Positions 27,606-37,800 of a stretch of DNA of 64,000 nucleotides are shown one piece after another. The stretch comes from Motiliproteus coralliicola (GTDB taxonomy: Bacteria > Pseudomonadota > Gammaproteobacteria > Pseudomonadales > Balneatricaceae). The stretch covers positions 744,001 to 808,000 of the forward strand of contig NZ_QQOH01000002.1 in NCBI RefSeq assembly GCF_003345655.1. Reading direction: 5' to 3'. Under the pieces are notes generated by a model. It did not search any database and was not told where the DNA came from. It saw nothing but the letters and a program-made list of their open reading frames with translations. A program made the translations under genes and the position numbers. The stretch's first letter is position 1. The number at the start of each line of letters is the position of its first letter.

Positions 27606-28864
27606 TGGGAAATCCTAATCGAAGCAAGGCTGAAAAAGGCCTGATGCGCTGGGTCGATGACCGCTTCCCGGCCACTCAGATGTGGGAAGACCACCTGAGC
27701 AAATACTACGCCCCGAAGAACTTTAACTTCTGGTACTTCTTTGGCTCACTGGCACTGCTGGTTCTGGTAAACCAGATCGTTACCGGTATCTGGCTGACCA
27801 TGAGCTACACCCCGACCGCTGAAGGCGCTTTTGCCTCGGTCGAATACATCATGCGTGATGTTGAGTACGGTTGGTTGCTGCGTTACCTGCACTCCACTGG
27901 TGCTTCGGCATTCTTCGTGGTGGTTTACCTGCACATGTTCCGCGGCCTGATGTACGGTTCCTACCGTAACCCGCGTGAGCTGATCTGGCTGTTCGGTATG
28001 GCGATCTACCTGGCGCTGATGGCTGAAGCCTTCATGGGCTATCTGCTGCCTTGGGGTCAGATGTCTTACTGGGGTGCCCAGGTTATCATCTCGCTGTTCG
28101 GCGCGATCCCATACGTGGGTGAAGACCTGCAGCAGTGGATCCGTGGTGACTATCTGATCTCCGGCATCACCCTGAACCGCTTCTTCTCGCTACACGTAAT
28201 CGCACTGCCGATCGTGCTGTTGGCTCTGGTTGTTCTGCATATCCTGGCGCTGCACGAAGTGGGTTCCAACAACCCTGACGGTATCGAGATCAAGAAGAAC
28301 AAGGACGAGAAAGGTATTCCGGTCGACGGCATCCCGTTCCACCCGTACTACTCCGTTAAGGATATCGTCGGTGTGGTCGTGTTCCTGTTCGTGTTCTGCA
28401 TCGTGGTGTTCTTCTTCCCCGAAGGTGGTGGCTACTTCATCGAGAAGCCCAACTTCGAGCCGGCTAACGCGCTGAAGACGCCGGATCACATTGCCCCGGT
28501 TTGGTACTTCACACCGTTCTACGCCATGCTGCGTGCGGTAACCTACCCGCTGTTCGGTGTTGATGCGAAGTTCTGGGGTGTTGTTGTGATGGGCGCTGCC
28601 ATCGCGATCCTGTTCGTACTGCCTTGGCTCGACAAGAGCCCGGTCAAGTCGATTCGCTACAAGGGTATGATCTGCAAGATCATGCTGGTGGTCTTCGCAG
28701 TATCCTTCGTGATCCTGGGTGTTCTGGGTGCACTGCCGTCCACTCCGGGCCGTACTGTGGTTGCTCAGATCACTACCACTCTGTACTTCGTGTTCTTCCT
28801 GGCGATGCCGTGGTACAGCAAAATCGACTCCACCAAACCGGTACCGGAAAGGGTGACAGGCTAA
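27605..28864 (+). CDS. petB: ubiquinol-cytochrome c reductase, cytochrome b subunit
   Basis: 419 residues with eight membrane helices. The heme-ligand histidines lie in LRYLHSTGASAFFVVVYLHMF and the equivalent pair in NRFFSLHVIALPIVLLALVVLHILAL (residues about 97-117 and 192-217). The Qo-site GYLLPWGQMSYWGAQV segment is present (the conserved PEWY appears as APVWYFTPFY). It overlaps petA and petC by one base each. A long C-terminus (helices 7-8) is intact. Confidence 0.96.
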   Translation: MGNPNRSKAEKGLMRWVDDRFPATQMWEDHLSKYYAPKNFNFWYFFGSLALLVLVNQIVTGIWLTMSYTPTAEGAFASVEYIMRDVEYGWLLRYLHSTGASAFFVVVYLHMFRGLMYGSYRNPRELIWLFGMAIYLALMAEAFMGYLLPWGQMSYWGAQVIISLFGAIPYVGEDLQQWIRGDYLISGITLNRFFSLHVIALPIVLLALVVLHILALHEVGSNNPDGIEIKKNKDEKGIPVDGIPFHPYYSVKDIVGVVVFLFVFCIVVFFFPEGGGYFIEKPNFEPANALKTPDHIAPVWYFTPFYAMLRAVTYPLFGVDAKFWGVVVMGAAIAILFVLPWLDKSPVKSIRYKGMICKIMLVVFAVSFVILGVLGALPSTPGRTVVAQITTTLYFVFFLAMPWYSKIDSTKPVPERVTG

Positions 28865-29595
28865 TGAAAAAGCTACTGATTGCATTTGTATGTGCGCTGC
28901 TGCCCGTCACCTCGATGGCGGCAGGCGTAAAAGTGGATCTGCTTCCCTTCGAAGCAAATCTGGATGACAAAGAGTCTCTGCAAAACGGCATGAAGCTGTT
29001 TGTTGAAAACTGCATGGGCTGTCACTCTGCCAAGTACCAGCGTTACGAGCGTGCCGCTGATGACCTGGAGATGGACAAGGCCTACGTCGAAGAGAACCTG
29101 ATCGTCGGTGACAAGAAGATCGGTGAGCACATGACCATCGGCATGAGTGCCGAAGACGGTGCCAACTGGTTCGGTGCGCCGCCGCCCGATCTGACCCTGG
29201 AAGCGCGTCTGCGTGGTGATGCTTGGGTATATACCTACCTGAAGAGCTTCTACGTTGACGAGTCCAAACAGTGGGGCGTCAACAACAAGGTCTTCCCGGA
29301 CGTTGGTATGCCTAACGTACTGCAGGGCATGCAGGGTGTGCAGGTCTGTAAAGGCGAGAACTGTGAAGAGTTCGAGCTGATCGAGCAGGGCAGCATGACC
29401 CCGGAAGAGTTCGACAAAGCCATGTACGACCTGACCAACTTCATGTCCTACATCGGTGAGCCGTCGAAGATGGTCAGCGGCAAGCTTGGCATGAAAGTGC
29501 TGATCTTCCTGGCGATCCTGTTTGTATTCGCATATCTGCTGAAGAAAGAATACTGGCGCGACGTCAAGAGCGGCTCTTGGAGAGAGAAGCACTGA
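28864..29595 (+). CDS. petC: ubiquinol-cytochrome c reductase, cytochrome c1 subunit
   Basis: 243 residues from the ATG overlapping the petB stop; the longer frame runs through petB. It has a signal peptide (MKKLLIAFVCALLPVTSMAAG), the heme-attachment motif CMGCH, the axial Met region around FPDVGMPNVL, and a C-terminal membrane anchor (MKVLIFLAILFVFAYLLKKEYW). It completes the three-gene bc1 operon and is followed by a strong terminator. Confidence 0.95.
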   Translation: MKKLLIAFVCALLPVTSMAAGVKVDLLPFEANLDDKESLQNGMKLFVENCMGCHSAKYQRYERAADDLEMDKAYVEENLIVGDKKIGEHMTIGMSAEDGANWFGAPPPDLTLEARLRGDAWVYTYLKSFYVDESKQWGVNNKVFPDVGMPNVLQGMQGVQVCKGENCEEFELIEQGSMTPEEFDKAMYDLTNFMSYIGEPSKMVSGKLGMKVLIFLAILFVFAYLLKKEYWRDVKSGSWREKH

Positions 29596-29634
29596 TCGGA
29601 TAACGGCTGCTGCTTGCAGCAGCCCTCCGAGCAC

Positions 29635-29676
29635 ACGCGGCCCGCTGATTGAGTGGGTCGCGTTTTTCTGTTTTTA
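29635..29676 (+). terminator. intrinsic terminator of petABC
   Basis: ACGCGGCCC (29635-29643) pairs with GGGTCGCGT (29655-29663), with one G:T, followed by TTTTTCTGTTTTT. A second stem, GGCTGCTG-CTTG-CAGCAGCC, lies just before it, soon after the petC stop. Confidence 0.85.
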
Positions 29677-29706
29677 CTATCGTGAATTTTTGGCAAGGTG
29701 AACTAG

Positions 29707-30330
29707 ATGGGTGTAACGGCAAAACGTTCCTCGATGACCTTTTTCTCTGATGGCGCTGACCACTACAGCCATCGGGTCCGCATCGTACTGGCGGAGAAGG
29801 GCGTAGCGGTCGATATCGAAGATACTGACCTGGACAACGCGCCTCAGGAGCTGGCTGATATCAACCCGTACAAGAGTCTGCCGACTCTGGTGGACCGTGA
29901 ACTGGTTCTGTACGAGCCGAATATCATGATGGAGTACCTGGACGAGCGCTTCCCGCATCCGCCGCTGTTGCCGGTTTATCCGGTGGCTCGTGCTGAGAGC
30001 CGTTTGTACATGCACCGGATCGAGAAGGATTGGTGCCGTCTGGTCGAGGTGATCCTCAACTCCGTCGATGCCGACGAAGTGGACAATGCCCGTGTGGAGC
30101 TGCGTGACGGCCTGGTGGCTATCGCACCGATCTTTGCTGAGAAGCCGTTCTTTATGAGCGAAGAGTTCACGCTGGTTGACTGCTGCCTGGCCCCGCTGTT
30201 GTGGCGTCTGCCGATGCTGGGTATCGAGCTGCCGGCACAGGCCAAACCGCTGGAGCAGTACATGGATCGCCTGTTTGAGCGCGAAGCCTTCCAGCAGAGT
30301 CTATCCGAAACCGAGCGTGAGATGCGTTAA
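29707..30330 (+). CDS. sspA: stringent starvation protein A
   Basis: 207 residues with a glutathione-transferase fold: thioredoxin-like N-terminal part ([24 protein letters not shown], with ANPYK-type [13 protein letters not shown]) and an all-helical C-terminal part. It lacks the catalytic Ser/Cys of active GSTs, as usual for SspA, an RNA-polymerase-binding regulator. It lies between petC and sspB, the usual gammaproteobacterial order. Confidence 0.93.
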   Translation: MGVTAKRSSMTFFSDGADHYSHRVRIVLAEKGVAVDIEDTDLDNAPQELADINPYKSLPTLVDRELVLYEPNIMMEYLDERFPHPPLLPVYPVARAESRLYMHRIEKDWCRLVEVILNSVDADEVDNARVELRDGLVAIAPIFAEKPFFMSEEFTLVDCCLAPLLWRLPMLGIELPAQAKPLEQYMDRLFEREAFQQSLSETEREMR

Positions 30331-30353
30331 GCAGCTCCGACAGCTGGAATCGT

Positions 30354-30381
30354 AAAAAGGGGTGGAAACACCCCTTTTTTT
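30354..30381 (+). terminator. intrinsic terminator after sspA
   Basis: AAAAAGGGGTG and CACCCCTTTTT form an 11-bp stem closed by a GAAA tetraloop, with a T-run following. It lies between sspA and sspB, so sspB expression needs read-through or its own promoter. Confidence 0.85.
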
Positions 30382-30452
30382 ATACAGTTACCACTGACGC
30401 TACTGATCTCATCCGTGTATTCTAAGCTCATTGTTACAGGAGCCTCGCTAAT

Positions 30453-30860
30453 ATGACCCCCAGCCGACCCTACCTTATCCGCGCACTCAACGATTGGATT
30501 CTGGACAACCAGAGCACCCCTTACATCGTCGTCGATGCCGGTGTCCAAGGGGTGGATGTGCCTAGGGAGTATGTCAGTGAAGGGCAGATCGTCCTGAATA
30601 TTTCGGTCACGGCAGTTCAGAACCTGCTGATCGATAATGATGCGATCAGCTTTAGTGCTCGTTTCGGCGGTGTGCCGATGCAGGTGTATGTTCCGGTCGT
30701 TGCGGTGATGGCGATCTACGCGAAAGAGACGGGGCAGGGGATGAGCTTCGGTCATGAGCCGGGTGCACCGCAACCGGAGCCGCCTAGCTCGCCGCCAACA
30801 CCGCCCAGCGACAGCAAAACACCCAAAAGCTCCCGGCCGTCACTGAAAGTGGTGAAGTAA
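30453..30860 (+). CDS. sspB: ClpXP protease specificity-enhancing factor
   Basis: 135 residues. The substrate-binding domain includes RPYLIRALNDWILDNQSTPYIVVDA and VQNLLIDNDAISFSARFGG (residues about 4-28 and 50-70), followed by a disordered Pro/Ser-rich tail ending RPSLKVVK, the ClpX-docking peptide. SspB delivers ssrA-tagged proteins to ClpXP. ACAGGAG stands upstream of the ATG. Confidence 0.93.
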   Translation: MTPSRPYLIRALNDWILDNQSTPYIVVDAGVQGVDVPREYVSEGQIVLNISVTAVQNLLIDNDAISFSARFGGVPMQVYVPVVAVMAIYAKETGQGMSFGHEPGAPQPEPPSSPPTPPSDSKTPKSSRPSLKVVK

Positions 30861-30886
30861 CCGGGTAGGGATTCTGACAGATCAAC

Positions 30887-30912
30887 ACGGCCTGCATTAG
30901 CAGGCCGTTTTT
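30887..30912 (+). terminator. intrinsic terminator of sspB
   Basis: ACGGCCTGC-ATTA-GCAGGCCGT, a perfect 9-bp stem with a 4-nt loop, followed by five T. Confidence 0.88.
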
Positions 30913-31053
30913 ATATCTCGATCTCGGCGTCGGGGTAGATTGTCCGATAACGCCAGTGGCGATGGCTGGCTACCGCAGCGCGCAAATAACCTAGAATTAT
31001 TATGAAGTAACCTAGTTACGGATCGCCTGAACAGGCGCATTGGGGTGGAGCTG

Positions 31054-31413
31054 ATGGCTCGTGTAACCGATGAATTTGTGGCTCATTTACTGGATCTGAT
31101 GCAGGTGCTTGGGCCGGTGGAGGCTCGGCGCATGTTCGGCGGGTACGGCATCTTCTTGGATGGGCTGATGTTCGCCTTGGTTGATAGCCAGGATCTGTAT
31201 TTCAAAGTCGATGATCGGACTCGAGTCGACTATGACGCGCAAGGGTTGGAACCGTTTCGTTATTTTCGTGCCGGTAAGCCCTGTGCATTGAACTACTATC
31301 AGGCGCCGGAGTCGGTTATTGAAGAGCAACCGCAGATGCGGTTGTGGGGTAACCAGGCTTACGAGGTGGCGATTAGAGCGGCAGCGGCGAAGCGTCGCTC
31401 GCGAGCAGATTAA
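31054..31413 (+). CDS. TfoX N-terminal-domain protein
   Basis: 119 residues from ATG 31054; a GTG three codons earlier is possible, but GGGGTGGAG lies across it. It contains the TfoX-N signature ARRMFGGYGIFLDGLMFALV and LYFKVDD. Full-length TfoX/Sxy has a second domain for competence regulation that is absent here, so this is the short stand-alone form of unknown role. Confidence 0.82.
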   Translation: MARVTDEFVAHLLDLMQVLGPVEARRMFGGYGIFLDGLMFALVDSQDLYFKVDDRTRVDYDAQGLEPFRYFRAGKPCALNYYQAPESVIEEQPQMRLWGNQAYEVAIRAAAAKRRSRAD

Positions 31414-31420
31414 CCAAGAT

Positions 31421-31912
31421 ATGTCGAAACGGATGGTCAATACGATATTGATACTGGCGTTGCTGCTATTGGTATTGCAGAACCTCAGCTTCTTTTACAA
31501 AGCTCGCCAATCCCAACAGGCTAAGTTGCCGGGTTTGGTGGAGGGGCGCTTGGCTCCCTGTGGAAGCCGGCCCAACTGTGTCAGCAGTGAGCCCGGTACC
31601 GACCCGCAGCACCTGATCGAGGCTTTTGACATTGCAAAGCTCTTTCCTGCATTAACTGCGGAGCAGGCATTGGCCAAGCTGGCACAGCAGTTAGAGCGGC
31701 TGGGTGGGAAGGCGTTAAAGCAGCAGCCCGATTATCGGGGATTTGAGTTCCACAGTCGTTGGTATGGATTTGTTGATGATGTGGAGTTGCGACTGGACCC
31801 TGATCGGCGTCTGATCCATATTCGCTCAGCTTCTCGGGTGGGCTATAGCGACCTCGGGGCTAACCGCCGTCGGGTTGAGGCGTTACGCGCTGGCTTGTCC
31901 CGGCCTGATTGA
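31421..31912 (+). CDS. DUF1499-family membrane-anchored protein
   Basis: 163 residues from ATG 31421; the longer frame overlaps the TfoX-N gene. It has an N-terminal membrane helix (VNTILILALLLLVLQNLSFFY) and then the DUF1499 signature CGSRPNCVSSEPG and the later FVDDVELRLDPDRRLIHIRSASRVGYSDLGANRRRVE region (residues about 113-150). It lies 8 bp after the TfoX-N gene. Function unknown. Confidence 0.8.
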   Translation: MSKRMVNTILILALLLLVLQNLSFFYKARQSQQAKLPGLVEGRLAPCGSRPNCVSSEPGTDPQHLIEAFDIAKLFPALTAEQALAKLAQQLERLGGKALKQQPDYRGFEFHSRWYGFVDDVELRLDPDRRLIHIRSASRVGYSDLGANRRRVEALRAGLSRPD

Positions 31913-32076
31913 TCGAAGCCCAGGGAGTGGTTTTGTTGCTTTCACAGGGCTGTAGAGCCGCCGAACAGGGCTCGTTCGTGTTACGTAAATGGTTGTAAAT
32001 AAAGCTGCAGCGGTAAAACGGACGCAGTAGTATTAGCGCTGCTTCATGGACCCGTCGTTGGGAGTGGACTAACCGC

Positions 32077-33540
32077 GTGCAAGCATTCAGGAATAGAATA
32101 TCGAACCCTCATCGCAAGCCTCTTCAGCAGTGCTTGGCGGTGGCGCTGCTTGGCCTGCTGGCGGGCTGTTCGAGTTGGGTCGAGCTGCCAGATCGCGAGC
32201 TGCAGGCGCCGAACCCACCTGAACAGTGGTTATCCCGGATTGAGCGGCTAGAGGGGCAGCCGCAGGGGTGGCTCCAACGGTTGCAGGCGCCGAAGCTGGC
32301 CGAGCTGGTCGAACAAGCACTGCAGCAAAATCCTCAGTTACAGAATACTCGGGCCTTGTTGGCTGAAGCGGAGGCTCAAGCCCGGATTGCCGGTGCCGAG
32401 CGTCAGCCTTCGCTCAGCGCCGGGGCGGAGGCAGGACGTTCCGGTACCGGGTCGAATGATCGTAGTCAGTTCAGTGCGACCCTGACATTTGGCTGGGAGC
32501 TGGATCTGTGGAACAAACTGTCCGACAGTGCCCGCGCCGCAGAAATTGACCGTCAGGCCCTATTGCAGGATTACCGTTCGGCCCGCCTGTCGTTGGCCGC
32601 CGGCGTCGCCAAAGCTTGGTTCAACAGCGTCGAAGCCGGCCAGCAAGTGGGGTTGAGCCAGCAACTGGTGTCGGTGCTGGCCGATCGCTTGGACGTTTTG
32701 GAAGAGGGCTACCAGGCCGGTTTGGTCGCTGCGCTGGATATCCATCTGGCCCGCGCTAACCTGGCGGCCGAGCGGAGTCGTCTGTCAACCCGCCAGCAAA
32801 ATCTTGGCAGTTCGGTGCGGCAGCTGGAGCTGCTGCTGGGACGCTACCCGGCTAACCGCCAGGCATTGGCACAGCAGCTGCCGCCGTTGCCGGAAACCAT
32901 CCCGGCAGGGTTACCCTCAGAGTTGTTGCAGCGACGTTTCGATATCCGGGCCGCCGAGCTGAGGGTGCAGAGTTCCTGGGCGCGTTTGGATCGTCGTCAC
33001 AAAGATCGTTTTCCCAGTTTTTCGCTGACCGGCAGTTACGGTCGAAGCAGCGATCAACTCGACCAGTTGTTACGCGGAGAGTCTCTGGTCTGGTCGCTGC
33101 TTGGCGGCTTGAGCCAACCGCTGCTCGACGGCGGACGCCTGGAGGCGTTGGAAGCGCAGGCGCTGGCTCAGGCTCAGCAACGCGAAGCGTTGTACCGCGA
33201 TACGGTGTTGAAGGCGTTTGATGAGGTGGAGACGGCGTTGCAGCAGGAGCGACAGTTAACTCGGTTCGTCGAGCAATCACAGATCAGTGTGGTCGAATTC
33301 CAGCTGGCCGAGCAATTGGCTGCCGAACAGTATCGAGCCGGGCTGGTGCAGTACATCACCCTGCTCGAAGCCCAGCGTAGTGCCTTCGAAGCCCGTAGCA
33401 GCTACACCCAGGCGCTGAACCAACAACTGCAAAATCGAATCGATCTTTACCTGGCGCTCGGCGGCGATTTTGAGACATCGACCGCCGAGGTCGAGCTCGC
33501 CGTTGAAAACGAGTTAACTTCACTTCAAGGAACCCCCTGA
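32077..33540 (+). CDS. outer-membrane efflux lipoprotein (OprM/NodT family)
   Basis: 487 residues from GTG 32077. The signal peptide ends at lipobox LLAGC. The body is two repeated TolC-type units: each has long helices and an OEP-type beta segment (SLSAGAEAGRSGTGS and PSFSLTGSYGRSSDQ). It should form the outer-membrane channel of the efflux pump whose adaptor and pump genes follow, spaced by 1 and 3 bp. Substrate unknown. Confidence 0.88.
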   Translation: MQAFRNRISNPHRKPLQQCLAVALLGLLAGCSSWVELPDRELQAPNPPEQWLSRIERLEGQPQGWLQRLQAPKLAELVEQALQQNPQLQNTRALLAEAEAQARIAGAERQPSLSAGAEAGRSGTGSNDRSQFSATLTFGWELDLWNKLSDSARAAEIDRQALLQDYRSARLSLAAGVAKAWFNSVEAGQQVGLSQQLVSVLADRLDVLEEGYQAGLVAALDIHLARANLAAERSRLSTRQQNLGSSVRQLELLLGRYPANRQALAQQLPPLPETIPAGLPSELLQRRFDIRAAELRVQSSWARLDRRHKDRFPSFSLTGSYGRSSDQLDQLLRGESLVWSLLGGLSQPLLDGGRLEALEAQALAQAQQREALYRDTVLKAFDEVETALQQERQLTRFVEQSQISVVEFQLAEQLAAEQYRAGLVQYITLLEAQRSAFEARSSYTQALNQQLQNRIDLYLALGGDFETSTAEVELAVENELTSLQGTP

Positions 33541-33541
33541 T

Positions 33542-34801
33542 ATGAGTACGCGCACCAGTTTCTGGATCAAGCTGATCGTGCCGCTGCTGCTGCTGGGCCT
33601 GAGCATTGCCGGGGCTCGCTATATCGTGACCCATAAGCCCGAGGCTGCTACGCGAACAAGTCCGCCACCGAAGGCACAGAGAGTGGATGCAACCCGGCTG
33701 CAACCGCAGAGCTACCAGATCGAGTTGGAATCCCACGGCACCGTTAAACCGCGTACCGAAAGCCAGTTGGTCGCCCAGGTCGGCGGTGCGGTCACGGCCT
33801 TGTCGGAACAGTTCCGCGAGGGGGCCTTTTTTGAAACCGGCGACCTGCTGATGCAGATCGATGAGCGAGATTACCTGGCCTCGGTCGAGGTCGCCGAAGC
33901 GGCGCTGGCCCAGGCACAGGCACAGCTCAAGGAGGAGCAAGCCCGCTCGGATCAGGCGGTACGTGACTGGCAGCGGCTGGGCCGGGGCAAGGCCTCTGAG
34001 CTGGTATTGAGAAAGCCGCAGTTGGCGGCGGCCAAGGCGGCGATCGCGTCGGCCAAGGCACAGCTATCGACGGCCAAGCTCAATCTGGAGCGAACCCGAA
34101 TTCGAGCCCCCTATGCGGGTCGGGTACTGTCCAAGTCGGTAGATTTGGGCCAGGTGGTAAACAGTGGCACCGCCTTAGGGGAGATCTTCGCGGTCGACTA
34201 TGTCGAAGTCCGCTTGCCGTTGAGCAACCGTCAGCTTGAATTTATCGATCTGCCGGAACAGTATCGCGGCGGCGAGTTTACCAGTTCGGCACTGCCCAAG
34301 GTGATCCTGAGCACCCAGATCGGGCGTAACCGTTACGAATGGCAGGGGCAGATTATCCGGGTAGAGGGCGCGATCGACAGTCGTTCGCGGCAACTGTTTG
34401 TGGTGGCGCAGGTCGAAGACCCCTACAGCCTTGGGCCCCAGGGAAACCCGCCGCTGAAAATCGGTCAGTTCGTAGAAGCCAGGATCGAAGGTCAGCGCCT
34501 TGAATCGGTTTTTGTACTGCCGCGGGCGGCGATGTCGCAGGATCACCGAGTCATGGTGATCGAGCAGGGACGTCTGCAACCGCGTAGCATCGAGCCCCTG
34601 TGGATGAACCGAACTGAGGTGGTGGTGGCCGATGGCTTCAGTCAGGGAGAGTTGCTCAGTTTGACCCCGCTGGGTGGGACCCAGTCTGGGGTCCGGGTAC
34701 AGCCTAGGATCGACGGCGAATTGTTGCCGGAAAAGTCGGCGGCGCTGGTCGCCAGTAGCCCGGTCGATACTATCGATCCTCAGGCTAAGGAGCGGGAGTA
34801 A
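33542..34801 (+). CDS. RND efflux membrane-fusion (adaptor) protein
   Basis: 419 residues: an N-terminal membrane anchor (LIVPLLLLGLSIAGARYIV), a lipoyl-like part (ESHGTVKPRTESQLVAQVGG), a helical hairpin rich in Ala/Gln (about 110-170), the second lipoyl half (RTRIRAPYAGRVLSKSVDLG), a beta-barrel and a membrane-proximal domain. It bridges the inner-membrane pump and outer-membrane channel in the periplasm. Confidence 0.9.
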   Translation: MSTRTSFWIKLIVPLLLLGLSIAGARYIVTHKPEAATRTSPPPKAQRVDATRLQPQSYQIELESHGTVKPRTESQLVAQVGGAVTALSEQFREGAFFETGDLLMQIDERDYLASVEVAEAALAQAQAQLKEEQARSDQAVRDWQRLGRGKASELVLRKPQLAAAKAAIASAKAQLSTAKLNLERTRIRAPYAGRVLSKSVDLGQVVNSGTALGEIFAVDYVEVRLPLSNRQLEFIDLPEQYRGGEFTSSALPKVILSTQIGRNRYEWQGQIIRVEGAIDSRSRQLFVVAQVEDPYSLGPQGNPPLKIGQFVEARIEGQRLESVFVLPRAAMSQDHRVMVIEQGRLQPRSIEPLWMNRTEVVVADGFSQGELLSLTPLGGTQSGVRVQPRIDGELLPEKSAALVASSPVDTIDPQAKERE

Positions 34802-34804
34802 CCC

Positions 34805-37800
34805 ATGCACGGCATGATCGCCTGGTTCGCCCGTAATCCGGTCGCGGCCAATCTATTGATGGTGCTGATTATCGGTGCCGGTCTGCACTCGCTGGCCAAC
34901 CGTATTCCGCTGGAGATTTTTCCCGAGATCGAACTCGACCTGATCACTGTTCGGGTCAGCTATCCCGGAGCTTCACCGGTGGAAGTGGAAGAGGGGATCA
35001 GTATCCGGGTCGAAGAAGCGGTGCAGGACCTGGAGGGGATTGCCGATCTGGTCTCGCGTTCCACCGAGGGTTCGGCGGCGATCCATGTTGAAGTCGAGTC
35101 CGGCTACGATGAGCGGGTACTGCTCGATGACGTCAAGAGCCGGGTCGATGCGATCAACACCCTGCCTGACGGCGCCGAGCGACCCACGGTGACACTTGTG
35201 CAGGCCACCCGAGAGGTGCTTAGCGTGGTGATCTACGGCGAGCGTTCCGAGCTGGAGCTGCGGCAGTTGGCCGAGCGGGTTCGGGATGATATCTCGGCCC
35301 TGCCGGGCGTGACCCAGGTGAAAATCGATAGCCCGCGTGAATACGAAATCTCGATCGAGCTTCCCGAAGCGGTACTGCGCGAGTACGGCCTGACGCTGGC
35401 CCAGGTAGCCGAGACTGTGCGGCGTGGCTCGTTGGACCTATCGGCGGGTAATATCCGCACCCAGGGCGCAGATATTCTGGTGAGGACCAAAGGCCAGGCC
35501 TATACCGCCGATCAGTTTGAGAAAATAGTGGTGGTCTCGAGCATCGATGGTAGCCGTATCGAGCTGGGCGATATCGCCCGGATCCGTGATGGCTTCGAAG
35601 AGGATCAGGTCAAGCTGCGGTTCGATGGTCAGCCGGCCATGGCGATCGACGTTTACCGGATCGGTGATCAGAACTCGATCGTGTTGGCCGATCAGGTCAA
35701 GGGCTATATCGACTCCCAGCGCGAGCGATTACCCGAAGGGGTCTCGATCAACTACTGGCGTGACCGTTCCAAGATTGTAAAGGCGCGCCTGCAGACCCTG
35801 AACAAGAGTGCGATCCAGGGGGGGGTGCTGGTTATCGCACTGTTAGCGCTGTTCCTGCGGCCCCAGGTTGCTTTCTGGGTCTGTGTCGGGATTCCGATCT
35901 GTTTTATGGGTGGGATCCTGATGATGCCGGAGATCGGGGTGACGCTGAACATGATCAGTCTGTTCGCCTTTATTCTGGTGTTGGGGATCGTGGTCGATGA
36001 TGCCATTGTCACCGGCGAGAATATCTACACCCATTTTTGCCGCAACGGCGATGCGATGCGCTCGGCCATTGAAGGGACCCAGGAGGTGGCGGTACCGGTG
36101 ACCTTCGGGGTGCTGACCACGGTGGCCGCGTTCGTGCCGTTGATGCTGGTGGAGGGGCAGCGTGGCCAGATTTTCGCCCAAATCCCTTATATCGTCATTC
36201 CGGTGCTGCTGTTTTCGCTAGTGGAGTCGAAGCTGATCCTGCCGGCCCACCTGCGCCATATGAAACCCGTTAACAACGACAGCTGGATCAGCCGTTTCCA
36301 GCAGGGTGTCGCCAAGGGGTTGGAACGCTTTATCGCCAAGGTTTACAGCCCGGTATTGAATTGGGTATTGGAGCACCGCTATATCGCCTGGGCGGCGATG
36401 TTCGGGATTATGCTGATAGTCTTCGCCACGGTTGTTGGCGGTTGGACCCGGTTTATCTTTTTCCCGAGGGTCCAGCATGAGATCGCCACCGCCAGTCTGA
36501 CCATGCCGGCCGGCACTCCGTTTGCGGTGACCGAAGCCCAGGTCGATCGGCTGACCGAGGCGGCGCAGTGGGTACAGAATGAGTACCGGGATCCGGAAAC
36601 CGGCGAGAGTGTGATCGAACATATTCTGTCGGTCAGCGGTACCGGCGGCCCTCATAAGGGGCGAGTGCAGTTTGAAATTGTGGCACCGGAAGAGCGCACC
36701 CTGGATGTTACCAGCTCTCAATTGGTCCAGGCCTGGCGCAAGCAGGTGGGAACCATTACCGGGTCGGAAACCTTGACCTACCGGGCCGAGATCGGTCGGG
36801 GTGGGGATCCGATCGATATCCGCTTCAAGGGCCACGATCTGGATCAACTTAAGGAGTTGGTGGAAGCGGTGCGCAGCAAACTGGCCACCTACCCGCACCT
36901 GTTTGATATCACCGATACTATGCTCGGGGGCAAGCAGGAGCTGCAGCTGGCGTTGAAGCCGGCGGCGGAGCAGTTGGGGCTGGATCTGACCGATCTGGCG
37001 ATCCAGGTGCGTCAGGCATTTTTCGGATTCGAGATTCAACGGCTATTGCGGGGCCGGGACGAGGTTAAGGTCTGGGTCCGTTATCCCGTCAGCGAGCGTG
37101 AATCGCTGGAAACCCTTGACCGGCTGCTGGTCCGCACCCGTGATGGGGTGGAGGTTCCGTTCACCGAAGTGGCGACCCTGACACCGGGACGCAGTCCGGA
37201 ATCGATCAACCGGGTTGAGCGAATGCGCACGGGTAGCGTTAAGGCCGATGCGGATAAGGAGCTGGCCGATATCGAGGCGATCAAGCGCGATATGAAGGTC
37301 TTTATCGATGAGTTGCTGCTCGACTATCCGGGGGTACGTTACACCTTTGAAGGTGAGGCCAAGGAGCAGCGCGAGTCCTTCCAAGGCTTGATCTGGGGCG
37401 GAGCTGGGGTGCTGTTTGTGGTATTCGCGCTGCTGGCGATTCCGTTCAAGTCCTATGCCCAACCGCTGATCGTGATGTCGGTGATTCCATTCGGTTTAGT
37501 AGGGGCGGTTCTGGGCCACTGGTTGATGGTGATGCCGCTGACGATCATGAGCCTGATGGGGATGCTGGCGCTGACTGGGGTGGTGGTCAACGATTCGCTG
37601 GTGCTGGTGGATTACGTTAACCGCATGCGGCGAGCAGGGATGCCATTGCAAGAAGCGGTCAGGAGCGCCGGTGCGGCTCGCTTCCGGGCGGTGATGCTGA
37701 CGTCATTGACGACCTTCTGTGGCTTGACGCCGTTGATCATGGAGAAAAGCACCCAGGCTCAATTCTTGATTCCGATGGCCGTGTCTTTAGGGTTCGGTAT

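Noticed and set aside
28624-28863. N-terminal extension of cytochrome c1
   Set aside because: It runs antiphase through petB; the signal peptide and start at 28864 are the real ones.
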